Assembly (NCBI GenBank): GCA_040756655.1
Contig: JBFLYN010000004.1
Span: 1-64,000 of the forward strand
Direction of reading: 5' to 3'
Origin: JBFLYN01 sp040756655
GTDB taxonomy: Bacteria > Bacillota > Sulfobacillia > UBA8153
Length of the DNA: 64,000 nt
Shown here: in pieces, positions 17,789-26,628 of the stretch
How the letters are laid out: every line of letters begins with the position of its first letter
Position numbering within the stretch: position 1 is the stretch's first letter
Translations under genes and position numbers: made by a program
Notes under the pieces: model-generated
Database searches by the model: none
What the model saw: only the letters and a program-made list of their open reading frames with translations
Told to the model about the DNA's origin: nothing

Positions 17789-18589
17789 CTATTCTCCCCC
17801 ACCGCGTGCTTTCCCTGCTCCGGCCCGGATCCCCAAAAGCGCCATCATGCGCCCGGTCTGCCCGCGGTCACGCCGGTGGGAGAAGAAGCCAGGATCGCAG
17901 CTGGTACACATGCCGGCGACGTGCACCCGGGTTATCCCCACCGCCTCCAGCTGGCGGCAGTTGGCCGCCGCCAGGTCCAGGGACCAACCGCCCCCGGGCC
18001 CGGGGCTGGCCACCTCCTGCCAGTATTCGTGGTCCTGCATGGCCAGGGCCACGTCCGGACCCACGTGGTAGCAGCAACGGCCAATGGCCGGTCCCACCAG
18101 CGCCACACAACCGTTGCCCCGGGAACCGAACTGCCCGTGCATGGCCTGGAACGTTGCCTGGGCAATGCGCCCGGCCGTTCCTCTCCACCCGGCATGGGCC
18201 AGGCCAACGGCGGTATGTTCGGAGTCAATGATATACACGGGCACGCAATCGGCAAAGCACCCGGCCAGCACCAGCCCGGGAGTGGACGTCACCAGGGCAT
18301 CAACGGCTGGCAGGGCCGTCCCGCCCGCGTAAGCCCCAGCCCCGGCGTGTTCGGCCCCCACCAGCCGCACGCGGTTTCCGTGCACCTGCTCGGCCAGCAC
18401 AAGGTCATCCAGGGCAATGCCCAGAGCACCCGCTACCAAGGTCCGGTTGGCCAAGACCGCCCCAGCGGAGTCGCCCACGTGAAAGGACAGGTTAAGACCG
18501 CCCTCGAACCCAGGGCTTACCCCGCCCCAGCGACTGGTGAAGGCGGCCATGAATGGGCCTGCGTCTTCTAGTGGCTTCCAGCGCATCAT
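17789..18589 (-). CDS. pgeF: Polyphenol oxidase / laccase-domain purine nucleosidase-type protein (PgeF)
   Basis: 266 aa of the YfiH/YlmD (DUF152) family. GCFADCVPVYIID, VGLAHAGWRGTAGRIAQATF and GPAIGRCCYHVGPDV carry the conserved Cys and His metal ligands. Family members are cytoplasmic zinc/copper enzymes reported to act on purine nucleosides and to correct peptidoglycan precursor errors; the name laccase is historical. It lies between ymxH and the HlyD-like gene, all on the minus strand. Confidence 0.93.
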   Translation of the reverse strand: MMRWKPLEDAGPFMAAFTSRWGGVSPGFEGGLNLSFHVGDSAGAVLANRTLVAGALGIALDDLVLAEQVHGNRVRLVGAEHAGAGAYAGGTALPAVDALVTSTPGLVLAGCFADCVPVYIIDSEHTAVGLAHAGWRGTAGRIAQATFQAMHGQFGSRGNGCVALVGPAIGRCCYHVGPDVALAMQDHEYWQEVASPGPGGGWSLDLAAANCRQLEAVGITRVHVAGMCTSCDPGFFSHRRDRGQTGRMMALLGIRAGAGKARGGGE

Positions 18590-18675
18590 GCCCGGCTGCA
18601 GTCTCTCTCACCTCTCCTCCTTCATTTTACCACAAAACAAAAATGCCGCGGTCTCCGCGGCGCCGCCGGGTGCTG

Positions 18676-18936
18676 CTACCTGGGGCGGATGTGTGGCTCC
18701 GCATAACCGGCCACCTCCACCAGGATCACATCGGCCCCGATCTTCTTGATCTTGTCCCAGGGGATGACCAGGTCGTTCTCCCGGCCGAAAAAGCCCAAAA
18801 AACGCTGGGCACCTGGGATGATGATGGCCACGATGCGTCCGGATTCCAGGTCCATTTCCACGTCTACCACGTTGCCCAGGCGCCGGCCGTCGGTGATGTT
18901 GACCACATCCCGGTTTTCTAGGTCCGAGATCCTCAC
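18676..18936 (-). CDS. ymxH: YlmC/YmxH family sporulation protein (PRC-barrel)
   Basis: About 86 aa, one PRC-barrel domain: RISDLENRDVVNITDGRRLG, VVDVEMDLESGRIVAII, and DLVIPWDKIKKIGADVILVE. Family members are small conserved proteins of spore formers with no defined biochemical role. GTG 18936 gives the usual MRxSDL start. TTG 18939 and GTG 18948 are alternatives behind the AAGGGGGG site. Confidence 0.85.
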   Translation of the reverse strand: MRISDLENRDVVNITDGRRLGNVVDVEMDLESGRIVAIIIPGAQRFLGFFGRENDLVIPWDKIKKIGADVILVEVAGYAEPHIRPR

Positions 18937-18991
18937 CAACCGCCCCACCCCCCTTCACCCTATGTATATGGGCGAAAGGCGCCTGGGTTCC

Positions 18992-19237
18992 CTACCTGTC
19001 AAGGTAGTATTTCACCATGAGCTCCAGGGCTTCCTCGCGGTCCACCTGCCGGGCCAAAGGCCGGGCGCTGGCAGTGATGTACACCGGGTCGCCGGTAAGC
19101 AGAAAACCCGCCAACTGGCTGGCCGGATCGTAACCCTTCTCTTTGAGAGCCGAGTAGATGCTCATGATCAAGTCGCGCAAGTGGTTTTGGCCACGGCTGC
19201 CGGAGTAGACAGCTGTGCACTCCAGGTCCCGGGGCAA
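18992..19237 (-). CDS. ireB: IreB-like regulatory phosphoprotein (DUF965)
   Basis: About 81 aa. LRDLIMSIYSALKEKGYDPA, SQLAGFLLTGDPVYITA and REEALELMVKYYLDR match the DUF965/IreB core, a small helical protein that is a substrate of PASTA Ser/Thr kinases in Enterococcus. TTG 19237 is chosen because GAAGGGGGG lies 8 nt upstream; the open frame itself runs on to 20251 without sense. The N-terminal tail (MPRDLECTAVYSGSRG) does not show the TxxT phosphosite pattern known for IreB, so regulation may differ. Confidence 0.82.
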   Translation of the reverse strand: MPRDLECTAVYSGSRGQNHLRDLIMSIYSALKEKGYDPASQLAGFLLTGDPVYITASARPLARQVDREEALELMVKYYLDR

Positions 19238-19509
19238 CTGGCTGACCCCCCTTCTAATCTCCGTGCCTTTTCCGACGCTGCGGCCCGGGGAAGGGTTCCT
19301 CCGCAGTACGCACCTGGTGATGCCACTCACAGTCGTGGCGATCCAGGTGTAACAGGAAATCCTCTCACCAAACCACTGTGGCCACCAAGCCAGGAGCTGG
19401 TGGTAACGGCGCGGGTCACTGGCAGCCCAGGCCGGCCGGGTGTCCGCATCTTCCGGGGCGGCTTGGACCGTGCTGGTTGTCTGTTGACTCGACTCCTCCT
19501 GCTGTGCAG

Positions 19510-20617
19510 AAAGCCCTACGCTCAGCACCGTAGCCGAACCATCCTGCAGGAGGAATACGACTATATGGAAGACACCTGCTGATGCACGGCGGACATCGGC
19601 GGGGTGACCGGCCGCAGTTACGTAGTCTATGGCCCGCTCGCGCTCGGGGCCACCACGGTCATGTTTGAGGGAACCCCTAACTACCCGGCCCCCGATCGGT
19701 TCTGGGAGGTGGTGGAGAGATTCCGGGTCAGCATGTTCTACAACGCACCCACCGCCATCCGGGCCATGAGGCGCGAAGGAAGGGCATGGGCGGAAAGGCG
19801 GGATTTGGGCAGTTTGCGCCTCTTGGGAACCGTAGGCGAACCCATTAACCCGAAGGCCTGGATCTGGTATCCCACGGTCATCGGCAAAAACAGGTGTCCT
19901 ATTGTAGACACCTGGTGGCAGACGGAAACCGGCGGCATTCCTCATGACTCCTTTGGTCGGTACCATCCCCACCAAGCCGGGCTCGGTAACCCTTCGTTTC
20001 TTCGGTGTAGAGCCCATGATCATCAGAAAGGACGGCACCCAATGCCAGCCCAACGAGGAGGGTATCTGGTCATCAAGAAGCCGTGGCCCGGCATCATGCC
20101 CACCGTCTACGGCGACCACGAACGGTTTTGGCAGATGTATTTCTCCCAGTACCAGGGATTGTACTTCACCGGCGACGGTGCCCGCAAAGATGAGGACGGG
20201 TACTTTGGGCTCATGGGCCGGGTGGATGACGTGATCAACACGTCCGGTCACCGCCTAGGCACTGCCGAGATGGAAAGCACCCTGGTATCCCACGCCGCGG
20301 TGACCGAAGCCGCCGTGGTCGGGTTTCCCCACAACATCAAGGGCGAGGGCATCGCCGCCTATGTCATACTGCGCGACAGGTACGCGCCGGGCCCGCAACT
20401 CCACATGGAACTGGTGTCTTACGTGCGCCGGGTCATCGGCCCCATCGCCACCCCGGACAACTCCAGATTACGCCCGGCAAAACCCGCAGTGTGAAAATCA
20501 TGCGGCGCATCGTAAGAAAGCATCGCCCGGGGTGACGTGGGTGCCATCGGGGACAGTGCCACGCTGGCTGACCCGGCCATAGTGGAAAGCCTGGTGGCCG
20601 GAGCGAAGGATTCCTAA
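19510..20617 (+). pseudogene. acs: Truncated, frameshifted acetyl-CoA synthetase remnant
   Basis: Only the C-terminal half survives. CTADIGGVTGRSYVVYGPLA, ATTVMFEGTPNYPAPDRFWE, VDTWWQTETGGI, GTIPTKPGSVTLRFFGVEP (another frame), LYFTGDGARKDEDGYFGLMG and RVDDVINTSGHRLGTAEME follow Acs order. A stop before CTADIG, two frameshifts around 19940-20080, a frame change near 20470 and a stop after RRIVRKHRPG break it. The C-terminal acetylation-site motif reads KTRSVKIMRR instead of the usual KTRSGKIMRR. The end at 20617 closes the last fragment (GDVGAIGDSATLADPAIVES). It cannot make active enzyme. Confidence 0.88.
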
Positions 20618-20731
20618 TCGTGAAGGCACCAGGGCAAGACGAGGGCTATCCCCGGGGGACCAGTCGCCGGTTTTGGGACTGCCCGGAGGAATTGCCTTTC
20701 CCGCCTGAACATGGGGCCGTGCTTTTTTAGA

Positions 20732-21409
20732 CTAAGGCTGGGGATCAGGGCGGCCGTACCTGGCGGGCGCCACCAGCTGCCACTGCCGAACGGCCAAAAG
20801 ACCATGCTTTCTTAGGAATTCCAAGATGACGAACCTGACCTTCACGGGCACCTCGGAAAGCTCTTCTTCGGGTATGAGCAGTGCGTTGCCGCCGTTGTCC
20901 AGGGCCGGTCCTTCTACCCGGGTGGCCACGTCCACAAAACAAAGCGGCGGGAACAGGACGCACCACCAGTTTTCGCCTTTCCCTTCCCCGATCACTACCC
21001 GTAGGGCGTAATACTCCCCGGCAGGCAAGGCTATCTCTCGGTAGTTACGATGGGGGAAACGGAAGCGGCCCACCACCGTGCACACTGGGTATGCATGCTC
21101 CTGGATCCCCGGCACCGAGAGGGCCAGTTCCTCGACCCAGCCGGTGTGCTCCTCCAGCACCTGACGTGCGGCCGGCGCCGCCAGCCCCTCCAGCCGGGGC
21201 CTCAACCCGGCTAGGATGGCATCCCGTACCTGAAGTTTGAGTGCCTGGTCCTGCTGGGAATCGCTGTTGGCCACCACGTGGAGGCGGATCAGGTTCTCAG
21301 GATTCCAGGCACGCTCGTAGCGGTATACCGAGGTCAAGACCAGGTTGACCCAGGCCAAGGCCACGGCCAGGACCATCACCACCACCAGCTTGCCGTTCAT
21401 AGCTTTCAA
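20732..21409 (-). CDS. spoIIR: Stage II sporulation protein R
   Basis: 225 aa. An N-terminal membrane or signal segment (LVVVMVLAVALAWVNLVLTS) precedes the SpoIIR core: NLIRLHVVANSDSQQDQALK, LQVRDAILAGLRPRLEG and FPHRNYREIALPAGEYYALR, then GKGENWWCVLFPPLCFVDV. It is secreted from the forespore and triggers SpoIIGA to process pro-sigma-E. The TTG start at 21409 has GGTGG 7 nt upstream; ATG 21400 is possible. It lies only 13 bp after sigG, so the two are probably cotranscribed. Confidence 0.97.
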   Translation of the reverse strand: MKAMNGKLVVVMVLAVALAWVNLVLTSVYRYERAWNPENLIRLHVVANSDSQQDQALKLQVRDAILAGLRPRLEGLAAPAARQVLEEHTGWVEELALSVPGIQEHAYPVCTVVGRFRFPHRNYREIALPAGEYYALRVVIGEGKGENWWCVLFPPLCFVDVATRVEGPALDNGGNALLIPEEELSEVPVKVRFVILEFLRKHGLLAVRQWQLVAPARYGRPDPQP

Positions 21410-21422
21410 CGTTTTTCCACCC

Positions 21423-22199
21423 TCAAGACATGTATTTTCTCATATGCAAAAGCGCAGCCTTTTCCAGCCGGGACACCTGGGCTTGGGATATACCGATCTC
21501 GTCGGCCACTTCCATCTGGGTCTTTCCTTGGAAGAACCTGAGGTTTAGGATGAGCTTCTCGCGTTCATTGAGTTTTTGCATGGCCTCCCGGATGGAGATC
21601 CCCTCCAGCCACCCGGTGTCCAGTTGCCGCTCGTCCCCGACTTGGTCCATGACGAAGATAGGATCGCCTCCATCATGGTAGATGGGTTCAAAGAGGGATA
21701 TGGGCTCCTGGATGGCATCCAGGGCATACACTACCTCTTCCCGCGGCATCTTCAGCTCGGTGGCTATTTCGCCGATGGTCGGCTCCCGCGAGTGCCGGTT
21801 TACCAACCCGTCTCTGACCTGGAGGGCTTTGTACGCCACATCCCGTAACGACCGGCTGACCCGGATGGGGTTGTTGTCCCTGAGGTAACGACGGATTTCC
21901 CCGATGATCATGGGGACGGCGTACGTGGAAAACTTCACGTTTTGCTCCAGGTCAAAGTTGTCGATGGCCTTCATCAGGCCTATGCACCCTACCTGGAACA
22001 GGTCGTCCACGCACTCGCCGCGGTTGTTGAAGCGCTGGATGACGCTGAGCACCAAGCGCAGGTTCCCGACTACTAGTTTTTCCCGGGCGGAACGGTCGCC
22101 GTCCTTGAGCTGGGCAAACAGCTCCCGCATGCGGGTGTTGGACAAGACGGGCAGCTTGGAGGTATTAACGCCACAGATCTCAACCTTGTTGACGATCAC
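21423..22199 (-). CDS. sigG: Sporulation sigma factor G
   Basis: 258 aa. The N-terminal NKVEICGVNTSKLPVLSN is diagnostic of SigG. Region 2 (LVVGNLRLVLSVIQRFNN, DDLFQVGCIGLMKAIDNFDL, FSTYAVPMIIGEIRRYLRDN) and region 4 (EREKLILNLRFFQGKTQMEV, IGISQAQVSRLEKAAL) follow. It directs late forespore transcription. GTG 22199 gives the family start; GTG 22214 is in frame upstream. It follows sigE after a terminator and a sigma-F-type promoter. Confidence 0.98.
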   Translation of the reverse strand: MIVNKVEICGVNTSKLPVLSNTRMRELFAQLKDGDRSAREKLVVGNLRLVLSVIQRFNNRGECVDDLFQVGCIGLMKAIDNFDLEQNVKFSTYAVPMIIGEIRRYLRDNNPIRVSRSLRDVAYKALQVRDGLVNRHSREPTIGEIATELKMPREEVVYALDAIQEPISLFEPIYHDGGDPIFVMDQVGDERQLDTGWLEGISIREAMQKLNEREKLILNLRFFQGKTQMEVADEIGISQAQVSRLEKAALLHMRKYMS

Positions 22200-22246
22200 G
22201 ACCTCTTCCCCCACCCCAGCGCCGATTTGTTGTCTCTTTCCCAGCT

Positions 22247-22276
22247 GATTGTTGCCCTGGACCTTGTGGTTTATAC
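22247..22276 (-). promoter_or_regulatory. Candidate sigma-F/sigma-G promoter for sigG-spoIIR
   Basis: On the minus strand GTATA (22276-22272), a 15-bp spacer and GGCAACAATC (22256-22247) match the forespore consensus GYWTA-N15-GGnnAnAnTR at all but the last position. It lies 47 bp upstream of the sigG start and downstream of the sigE terminator. Confidence 0.6.
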
Positions 22277-22300
22277 GAGGCCGAAAGCCATATTATGGCA

Positions 22301-22332
22301 ACAAAAACCGAACCGGGCCATGCCGGCCCGGT
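22301..22332 (-). terminator. Terminator of the spoIIGA-sigE operon
   Basis: ACCGGGCC and GGCCCGGT form a perfect 8-bp stem with a 5-nt loop. On the minus strand TTCGGTTTTTGTT follows. It starts about 20 bp after the sigE stop. Confidence 0.7.
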
Positions 22333-22353
22333 CCGCAGGATCTGTTCTCTCCT

Positions 22354-23088
22354 CTACTCCAGCCGCCTGATCTCCCGGTGCAACCGTTTCATGATCTTCT
22401 TCTCCAGGCGAGAAATGTATGATTGGGAAATCCCCAGAAGGTCCGCTACTTCCTTTTGAGTGCGTTCAGCCCCATCACGCAGGCCGAAACGTAATTCCAC
22501 GATGGTCCGTTCCCGACCACTGCACCTTCCCAGGGCCCGGCGCAGCAGCGACCGGTCCACCTCCTCTTCCAGGCCCCGGTAGATCAGGTCATCATCTGTG
22601 CCCATCACGTCGGAAAGCAAAAGCTCGTTGCCGTCCCAGTCTATGTTGAGCGGCTCATCAAAGGATACCTCGAACCGCGCCCGGCTGGTCCTGCGCAGGT
22701 GCATGAGAATCTCGTTTTCTATGCATTTGGAGGCATAGGTTGCCAGCTTGATGCGCTTGGTAGGGTCAAAGGTGCTCACGGCCTTGATCAGGCCGATGGT
22801 GCCGATGGACACCAAGTCCTCAATGCCGATGCCGGTGTTTTCGAACTTGCGGGCAATATACACCACCAACCTCAGGTTGCGCTCGATCAAGACCTTCTTG
22901 ACGCCCTGGTCGCCGTTTTCCAGGCGCCCCAGCAGCGATACCTCCTCATCGGAGCTCAGCGGGGGCGGGAGTGCCTCGCTGCCCCCGACGTAGAGGACGG
23001 GCCGGGCCATGAGAAGCCCCAACGCATGCCCGGCGCGGATCAGGTAGAACCGCACCATCAACCTGGTCCTGGGCCACAGGCCCCGCAT
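22354..23088 (-). CDS. sigE: Sporulation sigma factor E (pro-form)
   Basis: 244 aa. An N-terminal hydrophobic pro-sequence (MVRFYLIRAGHALGLL and on, about 28-48 residues) is removed by SpoIIGA. Region 2 (LIERNLRLVVYIARKFENTG, EDLVSIGTIGLIKAVSTFD, KLATYASKCIENEILMHLRR) and region 4 (RERTIVELRFGLRDGAERTQ, LLGISQSYISRLEKKIMKRL) are intact. It drives early mother-cell transcription. ATG 23088 has GAGAGGTG upstream. It lies 35 bp after spoIIGA, the usual pair. Confidence 0.98.
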   Translation of the reverse strand: MRGLWPRTRLMVRFYLIRAGHALGLLMARPVLYVGGSEALPPPLSSDEEVSLLGRLENGDQGVKKVLIERNLRLVVYIARKFENTGIGIEDLVSIGTIGLIKAVSTFDPTKRIKLATYASKCIENEILMHLRRTSRARFEVSFDEPLNIDWDGNELLLSDVMGTDDDLIYRGLEEEVDRSLLRRALGRCSGRERTIVELRFGLRDGAERTQKEVADLLGISQSYISRLEKKIMKRLHREIRRLE

Positions 23089-23123
23089 GGGATCACCTCT
23101 CCCATCGTGGTCTTGGGAAACAG

Positions 23124-23999
23124 TCAGCCGGTGTCCAGCATCTGGGGAGGAACCAGGGCACGGTAGAGGCCATCGGGACAGAGTGCGCGTTCGTACAAAG
23201 CCACCACTACGTTCCGGCAGTTGACAGGGGCGGCTGGGGACTGGATGAGCACCCGATCGGGCCGAAAACCCACCAAAAGGCCCCCGTCATTGCCGATGCC
23301 GCGGTAGGGGATGAGCCGGAGCCGGGTACCCAATTGGCCGGGAAACTCGTGGCCGACCATTTCCAGAAGGTCCTCTGCGCTGGCAGACCTGACTTGCTGG
23401 GGGAGAAGCTCGCGAACGGCGTCGTGCTCCACCACCATCACCGGCAACCCGGTGAGCGGGTCGGTGAGCCGGTTGCCGGTATCCAGAAGCGCCATTACGT
23501 CCACGCTGGCGTCTCCCATCTCCACCCTTGCGGAAAAACACTGGGCCCTCTGCCATTGGTAACCCTGGGACAGCCCCCAGACTACCCGGGCGGGCAGGGC
23601 CATGGCCAGCACCGCGACGCCCAGGGTCCACCAGCTCACCGGCCGGGAAAGACCCAAGGCCCCGGATCCCAAAAAATGCAGGGCAAATGCTGCTCCAGCC
23701 GTCACCCAAGTCAGGCAGAAGAAACAGGCCGCCGACCTGCACCAGTTGCGGAAGCCCACGCCGGGAAACGCTATCGCCAGCATGAACAGGGAAAACACCA
23801 CTTTCCCGGCACTACTGTACATGGCGGAGAGGCCGGGCACCAAAAGCCCCACCGAGTACAGGGCACCCAGCAGCGATGCCAGGGCACCGCGGGCGGGCTT
23901 CCACAGGTGGCGCATCAACCGGGCCGTGACCCAGAGCAGGAGGAAGTTCATGGCTGCGTTGATCAGAAACAGCACGTCGGCATATACGTACCGTACCAC
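23124..23999 (-). CDS. spoIIGA: Sigma-E processing peptidase SpoIIGA
   Basis: About 291 aa. RYVYADVLFLINAAMNFLLL begins five predicted membrane helices in the first 140 residues. The cytoplasmic C-terminal half is an aspartic-protease domain with the catalytic DTGN in MALLDTGNRLTDPLTGLPV. It cleaves pro-sigma-E after the SpoIIR signal. GTG 23999 is chosen because GGAGGGG lies 6-7 nt upstream and the product then matches family N-termini; the open frame to 24236 is not supported. Confidence 0.95.
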   Translation of the reverse strand: MVRYVYADVLFLINAAMNFLLLWVTARLMRHLWKPARGALASLLGALYSVGLLVPGLSAMYSSAGKVVFSLFMLAIAFPGVGFRNWCRSAACFFCLTWVTAGAAFALHFLGSGALGLSRPVSWWTLGVAVLAMALPARVVWGLSQGYQWQRAQCFSARVEMGDASVDVMALLDTGNRLTDPLTGLPVMVVEHDAVRELLPQQVRSASAEDLLEMVGHEFPGQLGTRLRLIPYRGIGNDGGLLVGFRPDRVLIQSPAAPVNCRNVVVALYERALCPDGLYRALVPPQMLDTG

Positions 24000-24102
24000 C
24001 GGATTCCCCTCCGCACAGCCGGTCGCGAACCCCTTCCATATTCCCACGGTATGCTCGTACCTAGGGGAATATGACCGGACGTCCGCAGACCTATTTGGGA
24101 AA

Positions 24103-24128
24103 ATTATACATCCAGGTGGCGGTCGAAA
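24103..24128 (-). promoter_or_regulatory. Candidate sigma-A promoter with 0A-like box for spoIIGA
   Basis: On the minus strand a perfect TATAAT (24108-24103) lies 104 bp upstream of the spoIIGA start. Twelve bp further upstream TTCGACC (24127-24121) matches the reverse 0A-box core TTCGACA at 6 of 7 positions, and no good -35 hexamer is present. This resembles the Spo0A-activated spoIIG promoter plan of Bacillus. It is inferred from the sequence only. Confidence 0.4.
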
Positions 24129-24257
24129 CGTGGGGAGATGCGTTGTGGCAAAAGGAGAGATCATGGGTGTCCAGCAAGGCGCGAGGGGCAGAACATCATA
24201 CGGATGGGCGGTGTAAAGCCCAGTACCCAGGCTCACTACCGCCCACTAGATTCTCTT

Positions 24258-25331
24258 CTATTTCTCTTGGTTGCGACGTCGGCGCAAGAATGTGGGGATT
24301 TCCAGCTCCTCCCCCTGGAAGCTTTTGATCTCCAGGTCCACTGCCTTGGGCAACACGGCCGCGGGCTTCTTGGGGGGCCGGGACTCGAACCCGGTGGCGA
24401 TGACGGTTACCCGCACCTCGTCGCCGAGGTTATCATCGATGACGGCACCGAAGATGATGTTGGCCTCACTGTCGGCGGCCTGGGCGATGATCTCTGCGGC
24501 TTCGTTGACCTCGAACAGCCCCAGGTCCGGCCCGCCAGTGATGTTCAGGAGGACGCCCCGGGCCCCTTCGATGGACGTCTCCAGGAGCGGGCTGGAGATG
24601 GCCTGCCGGGCAGCTGCCACCGCGCGGTTCTCCCCACTGGCCACGCCGATGCCCATGAGCGCCGTGCCCGTTTCCATCATGATGGTGCGGACGTCGGCAA
24701 AGTCCAGGTTGATGAGGCCGGGCACGGTGATCAGGTCCGAGATCCCCTGTACCCCCTGGCGGAGTACATCATCGGCGATGCGGAAGGCCTGCACGATAGA
24801 TGTCCTCTTCTCGACCACCTTGAGAAGGCGATCGTTGGGTATGGTGATGAGGGTGTCCAGTTTGTCCCGTAACAAGGCAATCCCCTGCTCCGCCACGTGC
24901 ATGCGCCTGCGCCCCTCAAAGGAAAACGGGCGCGTGACCACTCCCACGGTCAGGGCCCCCACCTCGTGGGCGATCTCCGCTACGATAGGAGCGGCACCGG
25001 TGCCGGTTCCCCCTCCCATCCCGGCGGTGATGAACACCATGTTGGCCCCATCCAGCGCCTGCCGGATTAGCTCCCGGCTTTCCTCGGCGGCCTTTTGGCC
25101 CACCTCTGGGTTGGCCCCGGCTCCGAGGCCCTGGGTAATATTGCGCCCTATCTGCAGCTTGTTCAGGGCGTCAGACATGATAAGCGCCTGGGCGTCAGTG
25201 TTGATAGCCACGAAATCCACACCCCGCAGCCCGGCGTTGATCATGCGGTTGACGGCGTTGCTGCCGCCACCGCCGACGCCAACCACTTTGAGGTTGGCAA
25301 ACCGTTCTTCGCCCAGATCGAAGTCAACCAC
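24258..25331 (-). CDS. ftsZ: Cell division GTPase FtsZ
   Basis: 357 aa. The tubulin-like signature is GGGTGTGA within MGGGTGTGAAPIVAEIAHEV near residue 104. NLKVVGVGGGGSNAVNRMI and VDFVAINTDAQAL bind nucleotide, and NLDFADVRTIM is the T7 synergy loop. The C-terminal peptide IPTFLRRRR binds FtsA and other partners. It polymerises into the Z ring at the septum. It follows ftsA by 18 bp. Confidence 0.99.
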   Translation of the reverse strand: MVDFDLGEERFANLKVVGVGGGGSNAVNRMINAGLRGVDFVAINTDAQALIMSDALNKLQIGRNITQGLGAGANPEVGQKAAEESRELIRQALDGANMVFITAGMGGGTGTGAAPIVAEIAHEVGALTVGVVTRPFSFEGRRRMHVAEQGIALLRDKLDTLITIPNDRLLKVVEKRTSIVQAFRIADDVLRQGVQGISDLITVPGLINLDFADVRTIMMETGTALMGIGVASGENRAVAAARQAISSPLLETSIEGARGVLLNITGGPDLGLFEVNEAAEIIAQAADSEANIIFGAVIDDNLGDEVRVTVIATGFESRPPKKPAAVLPKAVDLEIKSFQGEELEIPTFLRRRRNQEK

Positions 25332-25349
25332 AGAAGGTCCCCTCCATTT

Positions 25350-26582
25350 CTACAGGAACTCCCGGAACCAGTTGGCCAGTGCCGCTATCCACGACTGGGC
25401 CCTACCGCCGCCTCTCAACCGCGAGGCACCCGTCTCGCGGTCCTTCAGTGCCCGGATCACCAATCCCACGCTGGTAGCCAGGGCAGGATCGCGGACGATG
25501 TCATCCAGACCACCGCCGAGCACCGGGCACCCGGTGCGCACCGGCATGTCCAGGCGGGCACCGGCCAGCTCCAGCATCCCGGTGAGACGCGACCCCCCCC
25601 CGGTCAGCACGGCTCCCGCCGGCAGCACGTGAGGGTAGCTGAAGAACTTGAGCTGTTGGGCTACCAGGTCCAGGACCTCGTGAGCCCTCGCTTCAATGAT
25701 AGTGGCCAGCATGCGCTGGGAAACCTGCCGCTGCCCGCTCCCGGCTACGCTGGGTATGTCGAAGAAGGCCTCATCGTCGGTGTCGCCCACCTGGGCCCGG
25801 CCGTGCAGGACCTTGATGGACTCGGCCTGCTGCACAGGCGTCCGTAGGCCCACGGCAATATCGTTGGTAATATGGGCGCTACCCACTGGCACCACCGAGG
25901 CCTGCCACAATGACCCCTGGTCGTAGATGGCCACCTGGGTGGTCCCCGCGCCCATGTCCACCAGCATCACGCCGAGTTCCCGCTCGGCGGGCTGTAGCAC
26001 CGACTCTCCCGCCGCCAGGGCCGAAAGCACCAGCCCGTCCACTTCCAGGCCGGCCTTGTATACGCAGCGCAGGATGTTCTGCAAGGATGTGATGGCCCCG
26101 GTTACGATGAGGGCCTCTACCTCCAGCCTAACCCCCACCATCCCCACCGGGTCTTTCACTCCGTCGTAGCCGTCGACGATGAACTGGCGAGGGAGCACAT
26201 GGACGATTTCCCGGTCCGGTGGTACATTCAAAACCCGGGCGGCCTCCATAACCCGCGCCTGGTCCTCCGGGGTGATTTCCCGGTCCTGCCGGGAAACGGC
26301 CACCACTCCACGGTTGTTGGTGGTGGCCATGTGGGGCCCCCCCACGCTGGTATACACCGACTTGATGCTGACGCCCGCCATGCGTTCGGCTTTCTGGCAC
26401 GCCTCCAAGATGGCCCTGACGGTGGCCTCGATGTCCACCACCACTCCCCGGCGCATGCCGGCTGACGGACAAGTGCCGACGCCGATGATATCGATGCGGC
26501 CGTCCTGGGTAGGCAGGCCGATGACTACTGCCACTTTGCTGGTACCTACATCCAGGCCAACCACGTGCTCACGCCGGGTCAC
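25350..26582 (-). CDS. ftsA: Cell division protein FtsA
   Basis: 410 aa of the actin/Hsp70 fold. Phosphate-1 loop VGLDVGTSKVAVVIG, the 1C domain with KSVYTSVGGPHM, phosphate-2 MLVDMGAGTTQVAIY and adenosine loop GAVLTGGGSRLTGMLELA are present. The C-terminus (SWIAALANWFREFL) is the amphipathic membrane-targeting helix. It tethers FtsZ to the membrane, which may matter here because sepF is not found in its usual place. The GTG start is at 26582. Confidence 0.98.
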   Translation of the reverse strand: MTRREHVVGLDVGTSKVAVVIGLPTQDGRIDIIGVGTCPSAGMRRGVVVDIEATVRAILEACQKAERMAGVSIKSVYTSVGGPHMATTNNRGVVAVSRQDREITPEDQARVMEAARVLNVPPDREIVHVLPRQFIVDGYDGVKDPVGMVGVRLEVEALIVTGAITSLQNILRCVYKAGLEVDGLVLSALAAGESVLQPAERELGVMLVDMGAGTTQVAIYDQGSLWQASVVPVGSAHITNDIAVGLRTPVQQAESIKVLHGRAQVGDTDDEAFFDIPSVAGSGQRQVSQRMLATIIEARAHEVLDLVAQQLKFFSYPHVLPAGAVLTGGGSRLTGMLELAGARLDMPVRTGCPVLGGGLDDIVRDPALATSVGLVIRALKDRETGASRLRGGGRAQSWIAALANWFREFL

Positions 26583-26628
26583 GGCGCCACCTCCCCGCCA
26601 CTGAGAAAAATTCCGCGCGCGGGTCCTT

